Source of the DNA: Flavobacterium psychrophilum
Lineage (GTDB): Bacteria > Bacteroidota > Bacteroidia > Flavobacteriales > Flavobacteriaceae
Assembly: GCA_945874225.1 (NCBI GenBank)
Contig: CAMCFT010000003.1
Location: 1 to 64,000, forward strand
Length of the DNA stretch: 64,000 nucleotides
Reading direction: 5' to 3'
Within the stretch, counting starts at the first letter, position 1; each line of letters begins with the position of its first letter. Below are positions 8,624 through 17,655 of this stretch, piece by piece. The notes under the pieces are model-generated. The model made no database searches. It was not told where the DNA came from and worked only from the letters and a program-made list of their open reading frames with translations. A program made the position numbers and the translations under genes.

Positions 8624-9190
8624 ATGTTTCAACTAGGAAAAACCATCGTATCGGAAGATATTCTCGAAAAAGAATTTGTTTGTAATTTATCAGCTTGCAA
8701 AGGTGCTTGTTGCGTCGACGGCGATGCTGGAGCACCATTAAATGAAGCTGAAACCAAGATTTTGGAAGAAATTTATCCAAAGGTAAAACCATTTCTTCGC
8801 AAGGAAGGAATCGCTGCCATTGAAGCGCAGGGAACCTGGACAAAAGGCACCGATGGTGATCTTGAAACTCCTTTAATCAATAATAAAGATTGTGCTTACG
8901 TTATTTATGATGGAAAAACAGCGCTTTGCGGAATCGAACAGGCCTACAATCAAGGGGAAGTTACTTTTAAAAAACCAGTTTCCTGTCATTTGTATCCTAT
9001 TCGTGTAAAAGATTTCACTGAATTTTTCGCCGTGAATTATGACAAGTGGGAAATCTGTGATGATGCCTGCTCTTTAGGCAAGGAACTCGAAGTTCCCGTT
9101 TACAAATTTGTCAAGGAAGCACTCATTCGAAGATTTGGCGAAGACTGGTATTTAGAGCTCGAAAAAGTCGCCGAGGAACTTAAAAAATAA
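8624..9190 (+). CDS. DUF3109 family cysteine-rich protein
   Basis: A 188-residue cytoplasmic protein of the DUF3109 group. It carries an N-terminal C-x3-CC cluster (SACKGACC, about residues 24-31) and further cysteines in NNKDCAY, ALCGIE, VSCHLYP and the C-x3-C pair ICDDAC. This layout resembles the zinc/iron-chelating YkgJ-type proteins, so metal or Fe-S binding is plausible. The biological role is unknown. Single-gene unit with a promoter element directly against the start codon. Confidence 0.85.
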   Translation: MFQLGKTIVSEDILEKEFVCNLSACKGACCVDGDAGAPLNEAETKILEEIYPKVKPFLRKEGIAAIEAQGTWTKGTDGDLETPLINNKDCAYVIYDGKTALCGIEQAYNQGEVTFKKPVSCHLYPIRVKDFTEFFAVNYDKWEICDDACSLGKELEVPVYKFVKEALIRRFGEDWYLELEKVAEELKK

Positions 9191-9452
9191 TTTCAAAAAA
9201 ATTATAATTTTCCTATTTAGTATTTTTTTAAATCCTATATTTTACAGTGTCTTACGATATATTTTATTTTTTAAAATATTGATTTTCAATGATTTATAAT
9301 TTGTATGAAAAATATTCCAATAGCTTCTATTTGTTAAAAACTATAGCCAATTGTGAATAAGTTTGGCTTTTTATAACCGTAAGAATTCACAATCTTTGTA
9401 ATCTACGAAAAACATAAAAATTCGTTAAAATTTCAAAAAAACAAAAGCAATA

Positions 9453-10430
9453 ATGTCAAAACTTGAACCAATCTTACAAGAAAATAAAAATCGATTCGTG
9501 ATTTTCCCTATCAAACACCACGATATTTGGGAATTTTATAAAAAAACGGAGGCAAGTATCTGGACTGCCGAAGAAATTGATTTGGCTCAGGATTTGAACG
9601 ATTGGAACAATAAATTAAGTGAAGACGAAAAATATTTTGTAAAACACATTCTTGCATTTTTTGCTGCTTCTGACGGAATTGTAAATGAGAATTTAGCTCA
9701 AAATTTCATCAATGAAGTACAATATGCTGAAGCAAAATTCTTCTATGGTTTTCAGATTATGATGGAAAACATTCATAGCGAAACGTATTCGCTTTTGATT
9801 GATACTTATGTAAAAGACGAAGCGGAGAAAGACGAATTATTTACAGCAATTGAGGTTTTTCCGGCAATCAAGAAAAAAGCAGATTGGGCTTTGAAATGGA
9901 TTGAATCGGATTCCTTTGCTGAAAGATTAATTGCTTTTGCAGCTGTTGAGGGCATTTTCTTCTCTGGAAGTTTTTGCTCTATTTTTTGGTTGAAAAAACG
10001 TGGTTTAATGCCGGGATTGACATTTTCGAACGAATTAATTTCTCGTGATGAAGGAGTTCACTGTGATTTTGCGGTGCATTTGCACAACCATCATTTAAAA
10101 CATAAAGTCTCAAAAGCACGTATCAGAGAAATCATCGTTGACGCATTAGATATCGAAAGAGAATTTATCACTGAATCGATTCCGGTGAGTTTGATTGGAA
10201 TGAATGCAGTTTTGATGACGCAATATTTAGAGTTTGTAACGGATAGATTGTTGGTGGAATTAGGCTGTAAGAGAGAATACAACACCGCAAATCCTTTTGA
10301 TTTTATGGATATGATTTCGCTTCAGGGAAAAACAAATTTCTTTGAAAAGAAAGTTGCTGAATATCAAAAAACGGGAGTAATGAATACAGATTCAGATGCC
10401 CAAAAAATTAGCTTTGATGCCGATTTTTAA
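9453..10430 (+). CDS. nrdB: Ribonucleoside-diphosphate reductase, small subunit
   Basis: Radical-generating beta subunit of class I ribonucleotide reductase. All six expected metal ligands can be placed by spacing against the Escherichia coli enzyme: Asp74, Glu105, His108, Glu166, Glu200 and His203. The radical tyrosine position is occupied by Tyr112 (in NIHSETY), so this is a tyrosyl-radical enzyme rather than a phenylalanine (class Ic) form. Length 325. The catalytic subunit follows after a 219-bp gap that contains a palindromic repeat. Confidence 0.96.
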   Translation: MSKLEPILQENKNRFVIFPIKHHDIWEFYKKTEASIWTAEEIDLAQDLNDWNNKLSEDEKYFVKHILAFFAASDGIVNENLAQNFINEVQYAEAKFFYGFQIMMENIHSETYSLLIDTYVKDEAEKDELFTAIEVFPAIKKKADWALKWIESDSFAERLIAFAAVEGIFFSGSFCSIFWLKKRGLMPGLTFSNELISRDEGVHCDFAVHLHNHHLKHKVSKARIREIIVDALDIEREFITESIPVSLIGMNAVLMTQYLEFVTDRLLVELGCKREYNTANPFDFMDMISLQGKTNFFEKKVAEYQKTGVMNTDSDAQKISFDADF

Positions 10431-10433
10431 ATC

Positions 10434-10555
10434 TTTGCCACGAAGTCCCCAAGTCGCAAAGAAAATAATATAGTAGCTTAGTTTAATCTAAAGCTAAAAT
10501 CTTACTACGAATACCCAGACCAAAAACATTTGTGTCTCGGGTCTTTGTGGCTAAA
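10434..10555. repeat. Imperfect inverted repeat between nrdB and nrdA
   Basis: TTTGCCACGAAGTCCCCAAG (from 10434) is mirrored by TTTGTGGCTAAA and the GTCTCGGGTC words ending at 10555. It belongs to the set of word-like palindromes found between genes in this window and could form a long hairpin between the two cistrons. Confidence 0.65.
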
Positions 10556-10649
10556 TAATCACAATTAATATCGGGATTAGTTTCCCAAATACAATCACAA
10601 ATACCCCGAAATAGAGAAGGGATTGTCTATTTCATAAAACCAAAAAAGT

Positions 10650-13079
10650 ATGTACGTAGTAAAAAGAGATGGCCACAAAGAGCCGGTAATGTTTGACAAG
10701 ATAACGGATAGAATTAAAAAACTATGCTACGGACTAAATGGTTTAGTCGAACCTGTAAAGGTGGCGATGAGAGTGATTGAAGGTTTGTATGACGGAGTTT
10801 CGACTTCAGAATTAGATAATCTTGCTGCCGAAACTGCGGCTTCAATGACTATTTCACATCCAGATTATGCACAATTAGCGGCAAGAATTGCGATTTCTAA
10901 CTTGCATTCCAATACTAAAAAATCTTTCTCGGAAACAATGAACGAAATGTTTCATTATGTGAATCCGAGAACGAATCTTGAAGCGCCATTACTTTCAGAA
11001 GAAGTGCATAAAGTAATTATGGAAAATGCCGAATTCTTGGATTCGCACATTATATACAATAGAGATTTTAACTACGATTATTTTGGTTTCAAAACTTTGG
11101 AACGTTCTTATTTGTTGAGAATAAACGGAAAAATTGTAGAGCGTCCGCAACATATGTTGATGCGTGTTTCTGTTGGAATTCACTTGGGAGATTTGGATTC
11201 TGTGATTGAAACTTACGACTTAATGTCGAAAAAATTCTTTACTCACGCCACGCCAACATTGTTCAATGCTGGAACCCCAAAACCTCAAATGTCATCTTGT
11301 TTCCTTCTAGCAATGCAGGACGACAGCATCGATGGGATTTATGATACGTTGAAACAAACAGCCAAAATTTCACAATCAGCCGGTGGAGTGGGTCTTTCTA
11401 TTCACAATGTTCGTGCAACGGGTTCTTATATTCGCGGAACAAACGGGACTTCAAACGGAATTGTGCCAATGTTGAAAGTTTTCAACGATACGGCTCGTTA
11501 TGTGGATCAAGGTGGTGGAAAACGCAAAGGAAGTTTTGCAATTTATATCGAAACTTGGCACGCTGATATTTTCGAATTCTTGGATTTGAAAAAAAATACC
11601 GGAAAAGAAGAAATGCGCGCCAGAGATTTATTCTTTGCGATGTGGACTTCGGATTTGTTTATGAAACGCGTGCAGGAAGACACCTATTGGACGCTAATGT
11701 GTCCTAACGAATGTCCAGGTTTATATGACGTTTACGGCGAAGAATTTGAAGCGATGTACATTGATTATGAAACTCGTGGAAAAGGGCGTAAAACCATCAG
11801 AGCACGTGAATTATGGGAAAAAATTCTGGAATCTCAAATCGAGACCGGAACACCCTATATGTTGTATAAAGATGCAGCCAACAGAAAATCAAACCAAAAA
11901 AATCTTGGAACTATTCGTTCATCGAATTTGTGTACCGAGATTATGGAATTTACTTCGAAAGACGAAATTGCGGTTTGTAATCTTGCGTCTATTTCGTTGC
12001 CTATGTTTGTGGAACACGGAAAATTTGACCACAAATTATTGTTCAATGTGACCAAACGTGTAACAAGAAACCTAAACAAAGTAATTGACAGAAATTATTA
12101 TCCTGTTAAAGAAGCCGAAAACTCAAATATGCGTCATCGTCCCGTAGGTCTTGGTGTTCAAGGTCTGGCTGATGCTTTCATAATGTTGCGTTTGCCTTTT
12201 ACGAGCGACGAAGCCAAGAAATTAAATCAGGAAATTTTCGAAACCTTATACTTTGCAGCCGTAACCGCTTCGATGGAAATGGCAAAAGAAGAAGGGCCTT
12301 ATTCTACATTTAAAGGTTCTCCGATTTCGCAAGGCGAATTCCAACACAACCTTTGGGGATTGAAAGACGAAGAACTTTCAGGTCGCTGGGATTGGGCATC
12401 TTTGAGAAAAGAAGTGATGGAACACGGAGTAAGAAATTCACTTTTGGTGGCGCCAATGCCTACCGCTTCGACATCACAAATTCTAGGAAACAACGAAGCT
12501 TTTGAACCATATACTTCTAATATTTACACAAGACGAGTTTTGTCTGGAGAGTTTATCGTGGTCAACAAGCATTTACTCGAAGACTTGGTAAAATTGGGTT
12601 TATGGAATGAAACTTTGAAACAGGAATTAATGAGAAATAATGGTTCTGTTCAAGATCTTGATATTCCTCAGGACTTGAAAGAATTGTACAAAACTGTTTG
12701 GGAAATGTCAATGAAAGATATTATCGATATGTCTCGTCAAAGAGGTTATTTTGTAGATCAATCGCAATCCTTAAACTTGTTTATGCAAGACGCCAATTAT
12801 TCAAAATTGACTTCGATGCACTTCTACGCTTGGCAATCTGGATTGAAAACCGGAATGTATTATTTGAGAACAAAATCAGCAGTTGACGCGATTAAATTTA
12901 CCTTGAATAACGACAAAAAAGCGGAGCCAATTGAAGTTGCAGCACAAGCAGCAGAACAAGTATTACAACCTATTGCTGTTTTAAACGAATCAGTGGAAAT
13001 GTCCGCCGAAGAATACAGAGCAATGATAGAAATGGCAAAAAATGCCGGACCGGAAGATTGCGAAATGTGTGGTTCGTAA
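10650..13079 (+). CDS. nrdA: Ribonucleoside-diphosphate reductase, large subunit
   Basis: Catalytic alpha subunit converting NDPs to dNDPs. An N-terminal ATP-cone (about residues 1-90, starting [16 protein letters not shown]) provides dATP feedback control. The active site shows [11 protein letters not shown] (first redox Cys), [10 protein letters not shown] (Asn, radical Cys and Glu) and [11 protein letters not shown] (second redox Cys). The flexible C-terminal tail ends CEMCGS, the CxxC pair that passes electrons from thioredoxin or glutaredoxin. Length 809. It pairs with nrdB upstream; the dGTPase gene 2 kb downstream also acts on the dNTP pool. Confidence 0.96.
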   Translation: MYVVKRDGHKEPVMFDKITDRIKKLCYGLNGLVEPVKVAMRVIEGLYDGVSTSELDNLAAETAASMTISHPDYAQLAARIAISNLHSNTKKSFSETMNEMFHYVNPRTNLEAPLLSEEVHKVIMENAEFLDSHIIYNRDFNYDYFGFKTLERSYLLRINGKIVERPQHMLMRVSVGIHLGDLDSVIETYDLMSKKFFTHATPTLFNAGTPKPQMSSCFLLAMQDDSIDGIYDTLKQTAKISQSAGGVGLSIHNVRATGSYIRGTNGTSNGIVPMLKVFNDTARYVDQGGGKRKGSFAIYIETWHADIFEFLDLKKNTGKEEMRARDLFFAMWTSDLFMKRVQEDTYWTLMCPNECPGLYDVYGEEFEAMYIDYETRGKGRKTIRARELWEKILESQIETGTPYMLYKDAANRKSNQKNLGTIRSSNLCTEIMEFTSKDEIAVCNLASISLPMFVEHGKFDHKLLFNVTKRVTRNLNKVIDRNYYPVKEAENSNMRHRPVGLGVQGLADAFIMLRLPFTSDEAKKLNQEIFETLYFAAVTASMEMAKEEGPYSTFKGSPISQGEFQHNLWGLKDEELSGRWDWASLRKEVMEHGVRNSLLVAPMPTASTSQILGNNEAFEPYTSNIYTRRVLSGEFIVVNKHLLEDLVKLGLWNETLKQELMRNNGSVQDLDIPQDLKELYKTVWEMSMKDIIDMSRQRGYFVDQSQSLNLFMQDANYSKLTSMHFYAWQSGLKTGMYYLRTKSAVDAIKFTLNNDKKAEPIEVAAQAAEQVLQPIAVLNESVEMSAEEYRAMIEMAKNAGPEDCEMCGS

Positions 13080-13126
13080 CTCATTGCGAGAAACGAAGCA
13101 ATCTCATTTAGATTAAGAAAATATAA

Positions 13127-13160
13127 GCAGCTATCATTATTTGGCAGCTGTTTTTGTTTT
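13127..13160 (+). terminator. Probable terminator after nrdA
   Basis: GCAGCT (13127-13132) pairs with AGCTGT (13146-13151, one G-U pair) and is followed by TTTTGTTTT. The stem is short, so efficiency is uncertain. It overlaps the promoter region of the next gene. Confidence 0.4.
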
Positions 13161-13167
13161 ACATTTG
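13141..13167 (+). promoter_or_regulatory. Promoter directly before the first RDD gene
   Basis: TTG (13141-13143), a 16-bp spacer and TACATTTG (13160-13167) match the Flavobacterium -33/-7 pattern. The -7 box ends 7 bp before the ATG at 13175, implying an almost leaderless mRNA. Confidence 0.5.
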
Positions 13168-13174
13168 TAATCAA

Positions 13175-13657
13175 ATGAATACAAAATATACGATACCTAA
13201 TTATATTCTAGCATCAAAAAACACTCGTTTTTTGAATTTAATTATTGATATATTGATAATGAGATTAACAATATGGATATTAATCATTACTACCGAATTA
13301 ATTTTTTTTGAATATAAATTAGGAATAATCAGTCGGGTTGATTCTTTTGATAAAATGGAAACCTATCTTTTTTGGTCTATAACTTCATTTTTTTATTACA
13401 CAATTACAGAGACCTTTCTGTCACGATCTTTAGCCAAATATTTTACAAAAACCATAGTAGTTCTGGAAGATGGTTCAAAACCTAAACCAATGGATATTTT
13501 AGCTAGAAGTGCGTTAAGACTAATTCCTTTTGAATATTTCACCTTTTTAAGAGGAAGAAAACCTGGTTGGCACGATGAATATTCTAAGACTTTTGTGGTT
13601 ATAAAGTCTAAACTAGAAAATAGTAAAAAGGAGTTTTTAGAACTTCAAAATTTTTAA
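13175..13657 (+). CDS. RDD family membrane protein (copy 1)
   Basis: About 160 residues with the RDD-domain layout: an N-terminal helix starting with an arginine-containing turn (NTRFLNLIIDILIM), a second helix pair, and the conserved cytoplasmic segment SLAKYFTKTIVVLEDGSKP followed by ARSALRLIPFEYFTF. A TTG codon at 13154 would add seven residues, but the ATG at 13175 is preferred because the promoter -7 box lies between the two. It is clearly paralogous to the gene at 14658. Function unknown; RDD proteins are suspected transporters. Confidence 0.82.
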   Translation: MNTKYTIPNYILASKNTRFLNLIIDILIMRLTIWILIITTELIFFEYKLGIISRVDSFDKMETYLFWSITSFFYYTITETFLSRSLAKYFTKTIVVLEDGSKPKPMDILARSALRLIPFEYFTFLRGRKPGWHDEYSKTFVVIKSKLENSKKEFLELQNF

Positions 13658-13749
13658 ATCGATTGATTTTTTATTTGTATCGGGTTAGAAAAAAATCGTT
13701 TCAGATTAAATATATAATGTTTGGTGTCAATTTGTTAAATCTATAGCTT

Positions 13750-14592
13750 ATGAAGAACGAGTTAATAAAAAGTATGACGAATGATTTTGAAGACCATTCT
13801 CAAACCACAGAAAACGGAATTGAATTTTGGTTTGCGAGAGATATTCAGCATCTTTTAGGATATTCAGAATGGCGAAATTTTAACAAAGTAATATCTAAAG
13901 CAAAAACTTCCTGTGAAGTCTCTGATAATCTGATATTAGACCATTTTGTTGACGTCAACAAAATGGTTGTAATTGGTTCTGGAACAGAGAGAGAAATTGA
14001 TGATATAATGCTTACGCGTTATGCTTGTTATTTAATAGCTCAAAATGGTGACCCAAGAAAAGAACAAATTGCTTTTGCTCAAAATTATTTTGCGATTCAA
14101 ACAAGAAAATTTGAATTAATTGTCAAAAGAATCGATGACTGGGAACGGTTAAATGCGAGACAAAAACTGACTTTATCAGAAAAAGAATTGTCGGAACTTA
14201 TTTTTGAAAAGACAGGTAATGACAAAAATTTTGGGATAATAAGGAGTAAAGGTGATCAAGCATTATTTGGAGGTAAAAATACTTCGCAAATGAAAATGCG
14301 ACTTGGTGTTCCAGAAAGCAGACCACTTGCTGATTTTCTTCCAACAATTGTTATAAAAGCCAAAGATTTTGCAACAGAAATCACGGTTTTTAATACTAAA
14401 GACAAGGGATTGTCCTCTGAAAGAAGTATTTCTTCAGAACACATTAAAAATAATAAAGGAGTACGAAAATTGTTGCTAGATAGAAAAATTGTGCCTGAAA
14501 ATCTTCCACCCGAAGAAGATATAAAAAAACTGGAAAGAAGAGTAAATTCAGAGACAAAAAACATTGGTAAAAACCCGGATAAATTGACTTAA
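13750..14592 (+). CDS. dinD: DinD-like DNA-damage-inducible protein
   Basis: A 280-residue protein closely following Escherichia coli DinD: an N-terminal BRO-N-like domain (EFWFARDIQHLLGYSEWRNF, then the acidic IDDHF-like LILDHFVDVNKMVVIGSG), the highly conserved LTRYACYLIAQNGDPRKEQIAFAQNYFAIQTR (here at about residues 97-128), and a C-terminal ENLPPEEDIKKLERRV. In E. coli DinD is LexA-controlled and inhibits RecA filament activity; whether it does so here is not known, and I see no clear LexA box. It sits between two RDD paralogues, as if inserted into a duplicated pair. Confidence 0.85.
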   Translation: MKNELIKSMTNDFEDHSQTTENGIEFWFARDIQHLLGYSEWRNFNKVISKAKTSCEVSDNLILDHFVDVNKMVVIGSGTEREIDDIMLTRYACYLIAQNGDPRKEQIAFAQNYFAIQTRKFELIVKRIDDWERLNARQKLTLSEKELSELIFEKTGNDKNFGIIRSKGDQALFGGKNTSQMKMRLGVPESRPLADFLPTIVIKAKDFATEITVFNTKDKGLSSERSISSEHIKNNKGVRKLLLDRKIVPENLPPEEDIKKLERRVNSETKNIGKNPDKLT

Positions 14593-14657
14593 TTTCACTA
14601 TATTTGAGGGAGTTATCGCCACAAAACGTTTTTCATAGACATTAAAAAATCTTCAAA

Positions 14658-15137
14658 ATGAAAAATAATGTATTTACCGTTACAGATGATTTATTGGCAA
14701 CGCGAGGACAACGTTTTATGAATTGCATTCTCGATACTTTGATTGTCCATATTATTTTGGTCAGTATCGCCACAACTATTGTCATCATTGGGAATATTAC
14801 TAATAATTATGACCTGACGAATTGGGCCGAATCGACAACAATTTTCCAAAGATTGCTTTTTTGGGCTATACTATTATTTTTATACTACTTTTTGACCGAA
14901 ACTTATTTTTCAAGAACTTTTGCCAAGTATTTTACCAAAACTATTGTGGTAGCAAAAGACGGTTCAAGACCAAAGAAAAGGACGATTAGCATTCGAACAT
15001 TGTCTCGTTTTATTCCTCTTGAATGCCTTACTTTTTTAGGTACAAACGTCAGAGGATTGCACGATTTATTTTCGGATACTTATGTGGTAAAAAAACACGA
15101 GTTCAATCATAAAAAGGGAGCGACTTTATTTCCTTGA
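14658..15137 (+). CDS. RDD family membrane protein (copy 2)
   Basis: A 159-residue paralogue of the gene at 13175. The shared block includes FAKYFTKTIVVAKDGSRPKK, then IRTLSRFIPLECLTFLG and LHDLFSDTYVV, each with a near match in copy 1. Two to three hydrophobic helices precede this block. Function unknown. The DinD-like gene lies between the two copies. A hairpin with a T-run follows the stop codon, so this gene probably ends its own transcript before dgt. Confidence 0.82.
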   Translation: MKNNVFTVTDDLLATRGQRFMNCILDTLIVHIILVSIATTIVIIGNITNNYDLTNWAESTTIFQRLLFWAILLFLYYFLTETYFSRTFAKYFTKTIVVAKDGSRPKKRTISIRTLSRFIPLECLTFLGTNVRGLHDLFSDTYVVKKHEFNHKKGATLFP

Positions 15138-15146
15138 CGAAACGGG

Positions 15147-15186
15147 AAAAACAGATTCAGCCTTCAATTTTGATGGCTGTTTTTAT
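15147..15186 (+). terminator. Terminator after the second RDD gene
   Basis: AAAAACAG (15147-15154) pairs with CTGTTTTT (15177-15184), with CAGCC/GGCTG as an alternative inner stem, ending in a T-rich tail. Confidence 0.55.
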
Positions 15187-15233
15187 TTAAAACAACTCCT
15201 TTTTATTATATTCGCTAAATCTAAAACAGCACA

Positions 15234-16580
15234 ATGAACTGGGAACAACTTTTATCACTAAAACGTCAAGGCGACACAGGGAAACGATTACGAATAGAGC
15301 AAGACGACACTCGTCTGGGCTTTGAAGTCGATTATGACCGGATTATATTTTCGTCAGCTTTCAGAAGTTTACAGGATAAAACACAGGTTATTCCACTTTC
15401 GAAAACGGGTTTTGTACACACTCGATTGACGCACAGTTTAGAAGTTTCGGTTGTTGGACGTTCCATCGGGAGATTGGTTGGTAAAAAAATTATCGAAAAA
15501 TATCCACATTTGGCAGCAATTCATGGTTTTCAGGCGAATGATTTTGGAGCAATTGTAGCTGCAGCTTCATTGGCACACGATATAGGAAATCCGCCTTTTG
15601 GACATTCTGGAGAAAAAGCCATTGGAGAGTATTTTTCTATTGGAAAAGGACAACAATACAAAGACCAACTTTCGGACAAAGAATGGCAGGATTTAATCGA
15701 TTTTGAAGGTAATGCCAACGGATTTTCAGTGCTTACGGCTAGTCGTCCCGGAATTGAAGGCGGATTGAGGATTTCGTATGCCACTCTTGGCGCATTTATG
15801 AAATATCCAAAGGAAAGTTTGCCCAAAAAACCAACACAAAATATCGCCGATAAAAAATACGGATTCTTTCAATCAGACAAGGATTTTTTTGAAGATGTAG
15901 CTTCTGAATTGGGGATGATTCCCAATAAAGATGGAAATGACATTGGTTTCGAAAGACATCCTTTGGCTTATTTAGTCGAAGCTGCCGATGATATTTGTTA
16001 CACGATTATCGACTTCGAAGATGGTATAAATCTAGGATTAGTTTCCGAGGATTTTGCCTTGGAATATTTGATTAAATTGGTAAAAGACAGTATTGATACC
16101 AGTAAATACAACACCTTAACCACAAAAGAAGACCGAATCAGTTACTTGAGAGCATTGGCAATTGGAAGCTTGATAAATGACGCCGTGAAAGTTTTTATCG
16201 AAAACGAAGAGGCAATATTGCAGGGAAGATTTCCACACGCGTTGACAGACAAAAGCAAGTATAAAGTTCAAATGGATGATATTATCAAACTGAGCGTCAA
16301 AAACATTTATCAAAGCCGCGAAGTCATTGAGAAAGAAATTGTGGGCTACCAAATTATTCAAACCTTATTGGATAAATTCATTACCGCTTTCAATAATAAA
16401 TTCAATGGGAATGCGTCTAATTATGACAAATTATTATTGAAAATGTTACCCGAAAAATTCTTGGAAGAAAAAGAAGATTTGTATAAAAGACTGATGCATA
16501 TTTGCTATTATGTTTCTCTTTTGACTGATGGAAATGCATTGGAATTATACGAAACCATCAACGGCAGAAAAACGAATTAA
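15234..16580 (+). CDS. dgt: Deoxyguanosinetriphosphate triphosphohydrolase
   Basis: Cleaves dGTP (and often other dNTPs) to deoxynucleoside and triphosphate. The HD-superfamily metal site is visible: FVHTRLTHSLEV with His67, and ASLAHDIGNPPFGH with the His115-Asp116 doublet. YLVEAADDICYTIIDFEDG supplies the downstream Asp. N-terminal FSSAFRSLQDKTQV is typical of the family. Length 448 fits dGTPase type 1/2. Its position near nrdBA suggests joint control of dNTP levels, but it has its own upstream terminator and is probably separate. Confidence 0.93.
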   Translation: MNWEQLLSLKRQGDTGKRLRIEQDDTRLGFEVDYDRIIFSSAFRSLQDKTQVIPLSKTGFVHTRLTHSLEVSVVGRSIGRLVGKKIIEKYPHLAAIHGFQANDFGAIVAAASLAHDIGNPPFGHSGEKAIGEYFSIGKGQQYKDQLSDKEWQDLIDFEGNANGFSVLTASRPGIEGGLRISYATLGAFMKYPKESLPKKPTQNIADKKYGFFQSDKDFFEDVASELGMIPNKDGNDIGFERHPLAYLVEAADDICYTIIDFEDGINLGLVSEDFALEYLIKLVKDSIDTSKYNTLTTKEDRISYLRALAIGSLINDAVKVFIENEEAILQGRFPHALTDKSKYKVQMDDIIKLSVKNIYQSREVIEKEIVGYQIIQTLLDKFITAFNNKFNGNASNYDKLLLKMLPEKFLEEKEDLYKRLMHICYYVSLLTDGNALELYETINGRKTN

Positions 16581-16583
16581 TTT

Positions 16584-17618
16584 TTAAAAAAGGTAAACCA
16601 TTCCAACACCCAGTGATTGTTTTAATTGCACTTTTGCTCCTGAAACGACCTGAACTCCGTTAATTTCTTCTATGGTTTTCACATCATCGTCATAAATGGT
16701 GTGGGTTCCAATGTTTGCACTTACATATTGGTTTACCACTAAATCAAATTGCAGTTTCCATTCCACATCAATGTTTCCAAAATTATTGATATAATCAGAA
16801 TATAAACTCAAACGGTTTTCCATCGTGATGTTTTTCCAAACTTCTTTTTTATAGTAGTTGGTTACCAAAATTCCAATTTCGGTTTTAGATTGTTTTCCTT
16901 TCGAAATTAAATTTCCTTCCGAATCATAAGTTGCTTTGGTTACCCCAAAAGCGCCTTTATTGGCTAAGATCTCGTCTAAAACCAAGGTATTTTTCAATGT
17001 CAAAGGCGAAATGTAGACGTCAAATTTCTTTTCTTTATCGAAATAATCTGCGCCTGTTCCGAGGAATGTATAAGCGGGTGCAAAAGGTTTTGAAATTGGG
17101 GAATCAGTGTTTGGATAATTATATCCAGGAGTAAATTGTGTGTTAAAATTGAATTTTGCAGAATGATACCAATTCGATGATGGGTCTTTTCGATAGCCAA
17201 AAGTAGAATTAAATCGAAATTCATCATCCGATTTTCTTATTGCCAAACCATCTTGTTTATTAATGCCATATCTGACAATCAATTCATTGACCCATTTGCT
17301 ATTTTCTGTTGTGTGAATTCTTGTAAAATTCCCTTTTAATAAGCCTGAGATTGAGCTTACTCCGCCAGCATTCCAATTTACAAATGCAATTTCGTTCAGG
17401 TCAAAACCTACGGTATTTTTACTTTGCCAAGCAGATACAGGAAATACAGGTAATGGAAGTCCTGTTTTAATTACTCTTGTTGCAGTTATGGTAGCTATTG
17501 CAATTGTAGTAACCGGTTTAAGCTCTACTATTAATGGAGTTATTGCTGTCTCTTGAGAATAACTATTTATACAAATTGTTAATGAAAATAGGATTATTAG
17601 GCTTTGTAGTAATTTCAT
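16584..17618 (-). CDS. DUF3078 domain-containing protein
   Basis: A 344-residue exported protein. A signal peptide (MKLLQSLIILFSLTICINSYSQ) is followed by a beta-rich DUF3078 region starting at WQSKNTVGFDLNEIAFVNWN, with alternating aromatic residues ending in VYLF, the terminal aromatic pattern of outer-membrane beta-barrels. It probably forms an outer-membrane barrel; its function is unknown. It converges on dgt with a 3-bp gap and lies 37 bp downstream of dxs on the same strand. Confidence 0.85.
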   Translation of the reverse strand: MKLLQSLIILFSLTICINSYSQETAITPLIVELKPVTTIAIATITATRVIKTGLPLPVFPVSAWQSKNTVGFDLNEIAFVNWNAGGVSSISGLLKGNFTRIHTTENSKWVNELIVRYGINKQDGLAIRKSDDEFRFNSTFGYRKDPSSNWYHSAKFNFNTQFTPGYNYPNTDSPISKPFAPAYTFLGTGADYFDKEKKFDVYISPLTLKNTLVLDEILANKGAFGVTKATYDSEGNLISKGKQSKTEIGILVTNYYKKEVWKNITMENRLSLYSDYINNFGNIDVEWKLQFDLVVNQYVSANIGTHTIYDDDVKTIEEINGVQVVSGAKVQLKQSLGVGMVYLF

Positions 17619-17655
17619 TAGTGTCTATTAAGTTAATAATGCAAAATAATTCTTT

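Noticed and set aside
8432..8685. Small frames on both strands before the DUF3109 gene
   Set aside because: They overlap the promoter and start of DUF3109 and show no coding features.
9191..9452. Search for NrdR boxes or a cobalamin riboswitch before nrdB
   Set aside because: No pair of NrdR-like palindromes and no riboswitch core could be recognised in this AT-rich stretch.
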